This document shows, in pieces, positions 1 through 7,493 of a DNA stretch of 64,000 nucleotides (position 1 is the stretch's first letter; each line of letters opens with the position of its first letter). This stretch comes from Nitrosomonadales bacterium (GTDB taxonomy: Bacteria; Pseudomonadota; Gammaproteobacteria; Burkholderiales; Gallionellaceae), in the NCBI GenBank assembly GCA_016235045.1, contig JACRME010000004.1:186001-250000 (forward strand), written 5' to 3'. The position numbers were made by a program, and so were the translations under genes. Under the pieces are notes generated by a model. It was not told the origin of the DNA. It made no database searches and saw nothing but the letters and a program-made list of their open reading frames with translations.

Positions 1-553
1 ACAAGGTGGTCGGGGTGCTGCTCTTGCCGCCCAACACTGCCGTCGCGCTGAACGTGTATTTCCCGTCTGCCAGCGGTGCGCCGGTACTGTCGGTGCCATC
101 CCACTGGAAGCCGATGACCCCGGCGTCCTGAGCCCCCAGTTCCAGCGTGCGCACGACGTTGCCCTTCGAATCCGTAATCGTCACCGTGACCTTGTCGGCC
201 GGCTGCGCCAGTTGCAGCGCCGCATCGGACTGGCCGCTCAGCAGCGCGATCTCCGAGCCGGGAACCAGCGCCGCATGGCCGATCATGGAAGCCGCCTGCA
301 GCGATTGCGCCGCCGTCATGCTGTCGCTCAACGCCTGCACGGTGGAATTCAATTTGTCGATGCCGCTGACAGTGGAAAGCTGCGCCATCTGCGAGGTGAC
401 TTGCGCGTTGTCCATCGGGTTGAGCGGATCCTGGTTCTTCATCTGCGCCACCAGCAACGCCAGGAAACGATCCTGCGTGGCCGCCATTTGCGATGCGGTC
501 GAGGCCGCACTCGCGGCGGCAGCGGAAGAAGTCGTGCTTTGTACTGTGGTCAT
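1..553 (-). CDS. flgD: Flagellar hook assembly (scaffold) protein FlgD, C-terminus cut by window edge
   Basis: FlgD caps the growing hook and lets FlgE subunits polymerise outside the cell. The visible part starts MTTVQSTTSSAA and contains the family hallmark FLALLVAQMKNQDPLNPMD at about residues 30-48. It is followed by the TSQMAQLSTVSGIDKLN segment and then a Tudor/FnIII-like half (VTVTITDSKGNVVRTLELG, FQWDGTDSTGAPLADGKY). About 184 codons are visible and the stop codon lies beyond position 1. It is preceded by flgC and flgB on the same strand, the standard flgBCD order, with only 13 bases to flgC. Identity is secure; only the C-terminus is unseen. Confidence 0.95.
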   Translation of the reverse strand, partial: MTTVQSTTSSAAAASAASTASQMAATQDRFLALLVAQMKNQDPLNPMDNAQVTSQMAQLSTVSGIDKLNSTVQALSDSMTAAQSLQAASMIGHAALVPGSEIALLSGQSDAALQLAQPADKVTVTITDSKGNVVRTLELGAQDAGVIGFQWDGTDSTGAPLADGKYTFSATAVLGGKSSTPTTL

Positions 554-566
554 GGCCTAATCTCCC

Positions 567-971
567 TTATTGTCCGATGGTCAGTGTTTTGAGCAGCAGG
601 GTCTTGGACGTGTTCATCACGTCCACATTATTTTGGTAAGACCGCGAGGCCGAGATCATGTTCACCATTTCGTCCACCGGATTCACGTTGGGCAGGGTCA
701 CGTAACCCTGCTCGTTGGCCATGGGATGCTTGGGGTCGTACACCACTTTCATCGGCGCGGTGTCTTCCACCACGGCCGAGACCTTGACGCCCTCCCCCAC
801 CTGCCCCGGAACCGGCGTCGTGCTGAATACCACTTGCTTGGCATGGTAAGGCTTGCCGTCCGGCCCGGTCGTGCTATCGACGTTGGCCAGGTTGCTCGCC
901 ACGACATTGAGCCGCTGCGACTGTGCCGTCATGGCGGAACCGGCGATGTTGAATATGTTAAACAGGGACAT
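567..971 (-). CDS. flgC: Flagellar basal-body rod protein FlgC
   Basis: FlgC is a proximal rod subunit of the flagellar basal body, in the periplasm. The 134-residue product has the usual length. It has the N-terminal rod signature ([18 protein letters not shown], then [11 protein letters not shown]) and the conserved C-terminal helix ([19 protein letters not shown], then [15 protein letters not shown]) that pairs with the N-terminal helix in rod and hook proteins. The ATG follows a GGAGG Shine-Dalgarno-like sequence at good spacing. It lies between flgB and flgD, separated from flgB by a 117-base gap that holds a small inverted repeat, so the operon may be interrupted by a mobile palindrome. 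Confidence 0.96.
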   Translation of the reverse strand: MSLFNIFNIAGSAMTAQSQRLNVVASNLANVDSTTGPDGKPYHAKQVVFSTTPVPGQVGEGVKVSAVVEDTAPMKVVYDPKHPMANEQGYVTLPNVNPVDEMVNMISASRSYQNNVDVMNTSKTLLLKTLTIGQ

Positions 972-1039
972 GATCGAACCTCCATACCGCTATTCTATGA
1001 ACCTTCAAGCTTGCGCTTCTCTCGCGACCCTCTATCCAT

Positions 1040-1063
1040 CTTTCCCCCGCTGGCGGGAGAAAG
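1040..1063. repeat. Short inverted repeat (REP-like) between flgB and flgC
   Basis: The sequence reads CTTTCCCCCGC, a TGG loop, then CGGGAGAAAG. This is a near-perfect hairpin of about 10 bp per arm in an otherwise empty 117-base gap inside the flgBCD operon. Such palindromes occur as dispersed intergenic elements in many proteobacteria. A related G/C-rich element sits at 9801-9896. It has no convincing T-tract for a terminator on the minus strand. Confidence 0.55.
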
Positions 1064-1088
1064 GGCAAACGAGAAACCAATTTTCAAT

Positions 1089-1493
1089 TCACCCTTGCAA
1101 TGCGGCCAGCACATCCTTGGCCTTTTCGCTGACAAATCGCAGGCTGGCCTCGTAACGCAACGCGTTGTCGGCAAATTGCGCCCGCTCCACATCCATTTCA
1201 ACCGTATTCCCGTCCGCACTGGGCTGCAACGGCTTGCGATACATCACCGGTGCACCCATCACGCTTTCCCCCGCCGCCCCGGCCAGATGACCCGGCGCGG
1301 TCGCTGCCACCGTCAACTTGTCGCCGCTGCCCTGCAGCGCGCCTTGCAGGGCGCTGGCGAAATCGATGTCCCTGGCTTTGTAGTTTGGCGTATCGGCATT
1401 GGCAATGTTCGACGCGATCAATTCCTGCCGCGCAGCGCGCAGATTCAGCGCCGTCTGGTGCAAGCGAAACATATCGTCTATCCTGCTGCTCAT
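1089..1493 (-). CDS. flgB: Flagellar basal-body rod protein FlgB
   Basis: FlgB is the proximal rod protein contacting the MS ring and export gate. The 134-residue product starts MSSRIDDMFRLHQTALNLRA and carries the family signature RQELIASNIANADTPNYKARDIDF. The C-terminal region contains VEMDVERAQFADNALRYEASL, typical of FlgB. A GGGAGAACGAG sequence precedes the ATG. It is the first gene of the minus-strand rod/hook operon and is divergent from flgA, so the 131-base gap at 1494-1624 should hold both promoters. No clear sigma-28 or sigma-54 site was found in that gap. Confidence 0.96.
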   Translation of the reverse strand: MSSRIDDMFRLHQTALNLRAARQELIASNIANADTPNYKARDIDFASALQGALQGSGDKLTVAATAPGHLAGAAGESVMGAPVMYRKPLQPSADGNTVEMDVERAQFADNALRYEASLRFVSEKAKDVLAALQG

Positions 1494-1624
1494 CTCGTTC
1501 TCCCGCCTGTTCGGTCTACTTCACGACTTGCATACTAATCACCGCAAGTCTCCCGCTATCCGACGAATAAGGCTGGAAACCCGTTGTATTTCGCGCTTTA
1601 AAAATTCCCGCCCGGTTCCACAAT

Positions 1625-2317
1625 ATGACCATGAAAAACCTGTGCTTAGCGCTGCTCGTCCTGCTGCATTCCGGGATTTCGCCGGCACACGCAGCAGCAC
1701 AACAAGATCACGCAACAATACGCGCGACCGCACTTGCTTATCTGCAGGAGCAAACTCAATCGCTGCCCGGCAAAGTCAGCCTCCAGGTCGGCGATATCGA
1801 CCCGCGCACGGTGCTGCGCGCTTGCGGCGCACTGGAAGCATTCCTCCCCGCCGGGGCACAACTGATCGGCAAGACCAGTGTCGGCGTGCGCTGCAACCGG
1901 CAACCGGTCTGGTCCGTCTTCCTGCAAGCAACCGTCCGCGTCAACGCAACGTTGCTGGTCTCAAACCGCCCGCTGGCACAGAACACGGTATTGAGCGCGG
2001 ACGATTTCAGCCTGCAGAGCGGCGAACTGGGACAGCCCGGCTTGCTCACCGATCCGGCTCAAGCCGTCGGCAAGACACTCAAGTTCGGCATTGGCGCCGG
2101 GCAGGCGTTGCGCCAGGACATGCTGCGCGCGCCCTACGTCGTGACTCAAGGGCAAACGACGGAGGTGCGCGTGCAGAGCAAAGGCTTCTCCGTCCGTTCG
2201 GCAGGACAAGCGCTCAATAACGGCGCGGCAGGGCAGAAAGTACAAGTGCGCATGGCTTCCGGCCAGGTGATCTCCGGCACGGCAAGGGCGGACGGCAGCG
2301 TGGAAGTGCGCCCCTGA
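1625..2317 (+). CDS. flgA: Flagellar P-ring assembly chaperone FlgA
   Basis: FlgA is a periplasmic chaperone for assembly of the P ring (FlgI). The 230-residue product has a Sec signal peptide (MKNLCLALLVLLHSGISPAHA, cleaved after about residue 24). It then has the SAF-type fold typical of the family: RPLAQNTVLSADDFSLQ, IGAGQALRQDMLR and the C-terminal GQKVQVRMASGQVISGTA followed by VEVRP. ATG codons at 1625 and 1631 are both possible; the second gives a tidier signal peptide. It is divergent from flgBCD and followed by flgM, the usual flgAMN arrangement. Confidence 0.93.
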   Translation: MTMKNLCLALLVLLHSGISPAHAAAQQDHATIRATALAYLQEQTQSLPGKVSLQVGDIDPRTVLRACGALEAFLPAGAQLIGKTSVGVRCNRQPVWSVFLQATVRVNATLLVSNRPLAQNTVLSADDFSLQSGELGQPGLLTDPAQAVGKTLKFGIGAGQALRQDMLRAPYVVTQGQTTEVRVQSKGFSVRSAGQALNNGAAGQKVQVRMASGQVISGTARADGSVEVRP

Positions 2318-2352
2318 TGCGGATATAATGCGCGCCAGCAATCTATGCACCC

Positions 2353-2379
2353 TAAAGTTTCCAGACCGGCTGCCGATGA
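2353..2379 (+). promoter_or_regulatory. Sigma-28 (FliA) promoter upstream of flgM
   Basis: TAAAGTTT at 2353-2360 and GCCGATGA at 2372-2379 are separated by exactly 11 bases. This matches the sigma-28 consensus TAAAGTTT-N11-GCCGATAA at all but one base. It lies 36 bases upstream of the flgM ATG. Driving the anti-sigma factor from a FliA promoter is the known class 3 arrangement. Confidence 0.88.
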
Positions 2380-2415
2380 AGTAATTGACCGAGTCAGTGT
2401 AAAGGGGAATACCCA

Positions 2416-2730
2416 ATGAAGATCGAAAAAACCAGCAAACCGTTACCCGCCCAAGTCGGCGAAACGGGTTCGCGCGCCGCCGCTGCGCGAGCAACAGGCA
2501 ACAAAACCCCGGCCGGCGAAACCAGCGGAACCAGCGTGCATCTGGGTACCAGCACTGCGCAGTTGCGCAGCATGGAAGGCAGCATTGCCAATACGCCGCT
2601 GGTGGATGTGCAAAAGGTCGCCGAGATCAAGCAGGCCATCAGCGACGGGCGCTTTCAGGTCAACGCGGGCGTGGTGGCCGATCGCCTGATCGACACCGTG
2701 CAAGACCTGATCACTGCGAGCCAGCATTGA
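2416..2730 (+). CDS. flgM: Anti-sigma-28 factor FlgM
   Basis: FlgM binds and inhibits FliA until the hook-basal body is complete and FlgM is exported. The 104-residue product starts MKIEKTSKPL. It has a disordered Ala/Gly/Thr-rich N-terminal half and the conserved C-terminal sigma-binding region (VDVQKVAEIKQAISDGRFQV, then ADRLIDTVQDLI). An AGGGGAA Shine-Dalgarno lies 6 bases before the ATG. It overlaps flgN by 4 bases and has its own sigma-28 promoter at 2353-2379. Confidence 0.95.
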   Translation: MKIEKTSKPLPAQVGETGSRAAAARATGNKTPAGETSGTSVHLGTSTAQLRSMEGSIANTPLVDVQKVAEIKQAISDGRFQVNAGVVADRLIDTVQDLITASQH

Positions 2731-3200
2731 CCGCAAAACCATCGCCCGCCTCCGCGACAGACTTTCTGTCCAACCTGAACGACGAATGCGCAACCTTGAA
2801 GGCATTCGTCGTTTTGCTTGAAGACGAGCAACGCACCCTGCTCGGCCAGCACACCGAAGAACTGCTGTCGCTGGCCGATGCCAAGATACAACTCGCCAAC
2901 AAGGTCGCCACGCTTTCGGCCGCACGCCGGCGCTTCCTGCCGGAAGGAACCCGCGACATGGCGGAATGGCTGAAAAAGAACGCCCCGCAAGGATTGCCGA
3001 CCTGGCACGAAGCACGCCAACTGGCGGCCCAAGTGCAACGCCTCAACCAGACCAACGGCGAACTGATCCAGATCAAACTGCGCTACAACCAGCAAGCGCT
3101 CGGCGTGCTCTACGGCGCCGTCCAAAGCACCGCCGGCCTGTACGGCGCCGACGGCCAACCCAACCAGCCCAGCGCGAGCCGCACGCTGGGCAGCGTCTGA
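2727..3200 (+). CDS. flgN: Flagellar export chaperone FlgN
   Basis: FlgN is the cytoplasmic chaperone that delivers the hook-junction proteins FlgK and FlgL to the export gate. The 157-residue, largely helical product (FLSNLNDECATLKAFVVLL, LAEEL-type helices, then QVQRLNQTNGELIQIKLRY) fits the FlgN family in length and position. It begins with TTG, which overlaps the flgM stop codon (TTGA), suggesting translational coupling. The C-terminal tail (ADGQPNQPSASRTLGSV) resembles that of other beta- and gammaproteobacterial FlgN proteins. Confidence 0.88.
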   Translation: MTAKPSPASATDFLSNLNDECATLKAFVVLLEDEQRTLLGQHTEELLSLADAKIQLANKVATLSAARRRFLPEGTRDMAEWLKKNAPQGLPTWHEARQLAAQVQRLNQTNGELIQIKLRYNQQALGVLYGAVQSTAGLYGADGQPNQPSASRTLGSV

Positions 3201-3213
3201 GTTGTCGCTTCAG

Positions 3214-3993
3214 TTATTCCTGCCCTGAAGAAGGTTGCGGCGCCGGTTCCGCTTCCGGTTCCGGATTCAGCACGGTGATGGTCACACGCCGGTTGCGGGC
3301 GCGACCTTCGGGGGTATCGTTCGCCAGCACGGGGTGGTTGTCCGCGGAGCCGACTGCTTTCAGCCGTTTGGCGGCAATGCCCTGATCGATGAACAGACGC
3401 ACCACGCTGCTGGCGCGCGCCGAGGACAGTTCCCAGTTGGAAGGGAATTTTACGGTGCCGATGGGAACGTTGTCGGTGTGTCCTTCCACTTCGATGGCGA
3501 ATTCATTGTCCGCCAGCACTTTGGCTGCATCGGCCAGCGTCTTTTTCGCTTCCGGCTGGATGTCCGCTTCGCCCTGATTGAACAACGCGCTGGCATTGAT
3601 TTCCAGTTCCACGCCGCGGCCGGTTTGGGAAACGTTCATTTGCCCGCTCTTGACGAAGCTTGCCATGGATTCGTTGAGGTTCCTGGCGAGATTCTGCATG
3701 CGTTCGTTCTGCTTGCGTTGCAGCTCCGCCAGGCGCGCGTCGCGCCGGTCGACCAGCGATTTGAAGTAGATTTCCTCTTCGGTCAGGCGGACCGCGCCGC
3801 CTTCCGTTGCGCTTGATTTGGTGCCGAATGCCTTGTTGATGGCCGCGCCGAAGACTTTGTATTTGCCCTCGTTCACCGAGGAGATGCCGTACATCACCAC
3901 GAAGAACGCGAACAGCAGGGTGATGAAGTCGGCGTAGGAGACCATCCAGCGCTCGTGATTGTCGTGCTCGGGTCTTTTCGGACGGCGCGCCAT
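3214..3993 (-). CDS. motD: Flagellar motor stator protein MotD (second MotB-type)
   Basis: This MotB-type stator subunit anchors the stator to peptidoglycan. The 259-residue protein has one N-terminal membrane helix containing the proton-carrying Asp in SYADFITLLFAFFVVMYG (about residue 22). A helical plug/linker follows, then an OmpA-like domain with EGHTDNVPIG and NWELSSARASSVVRLF, ending with RNRRVTITVL. It lies downstream of fliA and the broken motC, the gene order of the MotCD stator in pseudomonads and other proteobacteria. The intact motAB pair is at 33331-35254. Because the partner motC is damaged, MotD may be without its cognate partner. Confidence 0.9.
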   Translation of the reverse strand: MARRPKRPEHDNHERWMVSYADFITLLFAFFVVMYGISSVNEGKYKVFGAAINKAFGTKSSATEGGAVRLTEEEIYFKSLVDRRDARLAELQRKQNERMQNLARNLNESMASFVKSGQMNVSQTGRGVELEINASALFNQGEADIQPEAKKTLADAAKVLADNEFAIEVEGHTDNVPIGTVKFPSNWELSSARASSVVRLFIDQGIAAKRLKAVGSADNHPVLANDTPEGRARNRRVTITVLNPEPEAEPAPQPSSGQE

Positions 3994-3994
3994 T

Positions 3995-4578
3995 TCAGGA
4001 CGGCATGTAGCCTTTGAGTTTGTTTTCGATGAAGCGCGGGTTTTCGGCGTTGGCGATCATGCACAGGCCGTCGATCAGCATCTCGCGCTTGTTCACCTCC
4101 TGCGCAATGATGATCTTCAGCTTGCCCGCGATGGGCAGGAACAGCAGGTTGGCGGAGCCGACGCCGTAGATGGTGGCGATGAAGGCAACCGCAATGCCGG
4201 CGCCCAATTTGGCCGGTTCGGCCAGGCTCTGCATCACGTGCACCAGGCCCAGCACGGCGCCGAGAATGCCGATGGTCGGTGCGTATCCCGCCGCCGATTC
4301 CCACACGCGTGCCGCCTGCCAGCGCAGGGTCTCGTAACTCTGCAGGTCGACATCCATGATCTCGCGGATTTTTTCCGCGCTGTTGCCGTCCACCAGCAGT
4401 TGCACGCCTTTGACGGTGAACGGATCGTCGATGTTCCTGAGCTGGCCTTCCAGCGCCAGGATGCCGTCCTTGCGCGCCACGCTGCCCCAGGCCGTGATCT
4501 GGTATGCCAGTCTCTGCGTATCGATAACGGGCGTCCGGTGACGGCAACAATCACGCCGAACAGGCTGAGTTTGTCCAT
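3995..4578 (-). pseudogene. motC: motC (MotA-type stator) with internal frameshifting deletion
   Basis: The gene opens normally with ATG at 4578 (MDKLSLFGVIVAVTG) and ends normally (AGYAPTIGILGAVLGLVHVM, GSANLLFLPIAGKLK, ENKLKGYMPS). Around 4530-4537 the sequence jumps from residue 15 to the region corresponding to about residue 70 of family members (PVIDTQRLAYQITAWGSVARKDG), and the frame changes. About 50-55 codons covering the first two membrane helices are missing. The remaining open frame starts only at 4480. The ATG overlaps the fliA stop by one base and the end is 1 base from motD. Either this is a genuine deletion or an assembly error; as read, the product cannot be a working stator. 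Confidence 0.85.
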
Positions 4579-5321
4579 CAATACCCTTTCATGGAGGCGC
4601 GCAAACGCGCCACGGCCTGGGTATGCAGCTGGCACACGCGCGATTCGGAAACCCCCATTACTTCGCCGATCTCGCGCAAATTCATGTCCTGCTCGTAGTG
4701 CATGCCCATCAACTGCCTTTCGCGTTCCGGCAAACGTTCGATGGAGTGGATCAGCGCCTCGCGAAAGCGTTCGTCCTGCAACAGTTCCAGCGGATTGCTG
4801 TCGCTATCGAACTCGAAGCGGTCGAAGAAGTCGCCGTCTTCTTCGCCGTGAAAATCCTCGTAATACAGCAACTGCGCGCCGCGCGATTCCTGCAGCATCT
4901 GCTGGTACTCGGGCAGCGATACGCCCAACTCCCGCGCAATTTCGCTCTCGCTCGGCGCTTTTCCCAGTTTCTGCTGCAGACGGCTGACCGCCGTTTCGAT
5001 GCGGCGCATGTCGCGGCGCATGCTGCGCGGCAGCCAGTCGGCACCGCGCAATTCGTCCAGCATCGCGCCGCGTATGCGCTGCGCGGCATAGGTCTCGAAC
5101 TGCGCGCCGCGCAGCTCGTCGTAACGGCCGGCGGCATCGAGCAGACCCATCATCCCCGCCTGGATGAGGTCGTCCACTTCGACGCTGCCGGGAAGTTTGA
5201 GCATCATGTGATGCGCAATACGCTTCACCAGATGCGCATATTCCTTCAGACATTCTTCCTTGTCGCTCAATCCGTTCGGCGTATACATGGCCTTCGTCTT
5301 CAGGTTGCTGGCGATTCTCAT
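4578..5321 (-). CDS. fliA: RNA polymerase sigma-28 factor FliA
   Basis: FliA directs transcription of late flagellar and chemotaxis genes. The 247-residue product has region 2 (YAHLVKRIAHHMMLKLPGSV, then EVDDLIQAGMMGLLDAAGRYD and QFETYAAQRIRGAMLDELR), region 3 and region 4 (LPERERQLMGMHYEQDMNL, then REIGEVMGVSESRVCQLHTQ). The first ATG (5321) overlaps the flhG stop in an ATGA. An alternative ATG at 5288 gives MYTPNGLSDKEE, which aligns better with the N-terminus of enterobacterial FliA and is preceded by GAAGG. The stop overlaps the motC start by one base. Its expected targets here include the promoters at 2353 and 36534. Confidence 0.96.
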   Translation of the reverse strand: MRIASNLKTKAMYTPNGLSDKEECLKEYAHLVKRIAHHMMLKLPGSVEVDDLIQAGMMGLLDAAGRYDELRGAQFETYAAQRIRGAMLDELRGADWLPRSMRRDMRRIETAVSRLQQKLGKAPSESEIARELGVSLPEYQQMLQESRGAQLLYYEDFHGEEDGDFFDRFEFDSDSNPLELLQDERFREALIHSIERLPERERQLMGMHYEQDMNLREIGEVMGVSESRVCQLHTQAVARLRASMKGY

Positions 5322-6208
5322 GTGGTCGTCGCCATTCGGTTGTTCGCCGGGCGCGCTTGGCGCATCAGGCGTTGCATCACGCTGCCCAGCGCATCATGCC
5401 CTTCTTCCGTCGTCCGCGGGGCGCGCAATAACCCCTGGGCAATCTCGCGCATGGCATAGGACGACGGCGCCGCCGGAAACGCTTCGATCACCGGGCGGCA
5501 TAATTGTGTCGCACGTTTGAGCTTTTCATCAACTGGAATGTAGCCCAAATATTCCAGGCGCACCTGCAAATGCCGCCGGGCGACCTGCGCCATATTGTCG
5601 AACACCGCCAGCGCCTCGCGTTCGCTACCGACCTTGTTGACCACGATATCGAACGCCTGCCTGCCATTATGCATCGCCATCTGCTTGAGCAAGGCATAAC
5701 TTTCGGTGATGCCGCTGGCAGTGGCATTCAGTACCAGCAGCAGGGGCTCGTCGCCGGACAGGCTGGCGCAGACGGAATGCCCGTCCCGCGCCGCATCGAC
5801 CAGCACCACTTCCATGTCTTTCGCGGCCGCGCTCAACGACTCCAGCAGGCGTTCGCGCTGCGCCTCGTCCAGTTTCGGCAGATTCTGCATCGCGCGCGCC
5901 ACCGGCAGCACATGCACGCCATGCGAACCTTGCAGCGTCACGTCCTGCCAGGTCTTGTCGCCTCGCACCACGTTGAGCAGGTCGTAGCGCGATTTCAGCG
6001 CCAGCGTGTTGGCCACGTTATCCTGCGACAGGTTCTCGTCCAGCACCAGCACGTCCTTGCCGGCACTCCCCAGCACGGCCGCCAGGTTCACCACGATGCT
6101 GGTCGCTCCCAATCCGTCGCGCGCGCCGATCACCGTCACCACGCGCGAACTGGTGCGCGCCAGCAAGCGGCGCAGCCCGGCCGCCTGATCGGGGATGTTA
6201 GAGCGCAT
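5318..6208 (-). CDS. flhG: MinD/ParA-like flagellar number regulator FlhG (FleN) with degenerate Walker A
   Basis: FlhG antagonises FlhF and limits flagellar number. The 296-residue protein opens with the FlhG-type DQAAGLRRLLAR motif, which in other FlhG proteins stimulates FlhF GTPase activity. The MinD-type fold follows. The expected deviant Walker A KGGxGKT reads ARDGLGATS at about residues 29-37, so both lysines are absent. The position of the Walker A-prime motif reads VLVLDENLSQDN, and Walker B reads VVLVDAARDG. It overlaps fliA by 4 bases and flhF by 11 bases. The role is clear from context, but ATP hydrolysis is doubtful. Confidence 0.9.
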   Translation of the reverse strand: MRSNIPDQAAGLRRLLARTSSRVVTVIGARDGLGATSIVVNLAAVLGSAGKDVLVLDENLSQDNVANTLALKSRYDLLNVVRGDKTWQDVTLQGSHGVHVLPVARAMQNLPKLDEAQRERLLESLSAAAKDMEVVLVDAARDGHSVCASLSGDEPLLLVLNATASGITESYALLKQMAMHNGRQAFDIVVNKVGSEREALAVFDNMAQVARRHLQVRLEYLGYIPVDEKLKRATQLCRPVIEAFPAAPSSYAMREIAQGLLRAPRTTEEGHDALGSVMQRLMRQARPANNRMATTT

Positions 6209-7493
6209 ATTGGCCTCCCGCCAGCTTCAGGGCGCCGCCCTGACCGGCCATGAACACCGGCAATTCCGCCTCCTGCATGGCAAACGCCGCACTGCCCTTG
6301 GCCACATCCTTGAACACGCGATGCAGCAGGTACTCCAGGTTCACTTCGTGCAAATCTTCCGGCACGCGCTGGCCGCTGGCAACATAGTGCATGGTCAGCT
6401 TGTGGCGCACCACCACGTCCAGCACCGTGCCCAGCGTCACCGCCTCGTCCAGTTTGGTCGGGATGCAGCCGATCACACCGGTGCCGCCGTACATCTTGAC
6501 CACGTCGTCCAGCGTGCCGCCGGAGCTGGTGGCGTTCAGCAGCAGCAGGCGCTGCACGCCCACCGTATCGAACATCTGCGCCTGCTCCGCCACGCGGCTG
6601 TCGCGCTGGCCGACGCCCATGGTGTCGATGATGACCAGATGCTTGTGCTTGAGGCCGGACAGCGTGAGTTTCAAATCTTCGGTGTCGCGCACCGCATGCA
6701 CCGAGACGCCGAGGATCTTGCCGTAAATCTTCAGTTGCTCGTGCGCCCCGATACGATAGCTGTCGGTGGTGACCAGCGCCACCTTGTCCGCGCCGTAGCG
6801 CACCACGGCACGCGCCGCCAGCTTGGCGGTGGTGGTGGTCTTGCCGACGCCGGTGGGGCCGACCAGCGCATACACGCCGCCGCGCGCCACCACGTCTTCC
6901 TGCACGGTCGCCACGCGCAGGTTGTGGCCGAGAATGCGGCGCAGCCAATCGAGTCCGCCGTCGGGGGGGATTTTTTCCAGCAACTGGCGCGACAGCAGCG
7001 GGCTGAAGCCGACGTTGAGCATGTCGCGCAGCAATCCGCCGCGCACCGGGTCGCGTTGCTGCATGTCCGACCAGGACAGGCGCGCCATCTGCTCCTGCAT
7101 CAGGTTGCGCATGGTCTTGATCTCGGACAGCAGCGTTTGCTGTTCGGCACTGGTATCCCTGCCCTCGCGCACGGCGCTGGCTTCCAGCACCCTGGCGCCC
7201 AGGGTCGCCGCCTGCGTCGCCCCTTGCGCGCTGAGCTTGCCGGGACGCTCCGCCTGCCGGTCGGCTCTTCCCTTCAGCTCTTCCGCAGGCCGGTTTCCGC
7301 GCGGCGCGGCAGCACCCGCTCCGCCCACCCGCGTCTCGCTCAAGTGCGCCAATTCGGCCCCGGCCACCGCCACGATCTCCACGCCTTCCGCCACCTTGCG
7401 GTTGGACAGGATCACGGCATCGTCGCCGAGTTCGACACGTACCAGCTTCAGCGCGTCGCGCGAACTGGCTGCAATAAATTTTCTGGCGTTCAT
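6198..7493 (-). CDS. flhF: Flagellar biosynthesis SRP-type GTPase FlhF
   Basis: FlhF is a signal recognition particle GTPase homologue that sets the position of the flagellum at the pole. The 431-residue product has an N-terminal B domain (MNARKFIAASSRDALKLVR, then DDAVILSNRKVAEGVEIVA), a low-complexity linker, and the NG GTPase domain. The P-loop GPTGVGKTTTTAKLA is near residue 213. Other motifs are VTTDSYRIGAHEQL, the switch-like DTMGVGQRD and the TKLDE specificity motif. Its start overlaps the flhA stop by 4 bases (ATGA), and flhG follows directly. The flhA-flhF-flhG-fliA order is standard for polar flagellates. Confidence 0.96.
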   Translation of the reverse strand: MNARKFIAASSRDALKLVRVELGDDAVILSNRKVAEGVEIVAVAGAELAHLSETRVGGAGAAAPRGNRPAEELKGRADRQAERPGKLSAQGATQAATLGARVLEASAVREGRDTSAEQQTLLSEIKTMRNLMQEQMARLSWSDMQQRDPVRGGLLRDMLNVGFSPLLSRQLLEKIPPDGGLDWLRRILGHNLRVATVQEDVVARGGVYALVGPTGVGKTTTTAKLAARAVVRYGADKVALVTTDSYRIGAHEQLKIYGKILGVSVHAVRDTEDLKLTLSGLKHKHLVIIDTMGVGQRDSRVAEQAQMFDTVGVQRLLLLNATSSGGTLDDVVKMYGGTGVIGCIPTKLDEAVTLGTVLDVVVRHKLTMHYVASGQRVPEDLHEVNLEYLLHRVFKDVAKGSAAFAMQEAELPVFMAGQGGALKLAGGQYAL

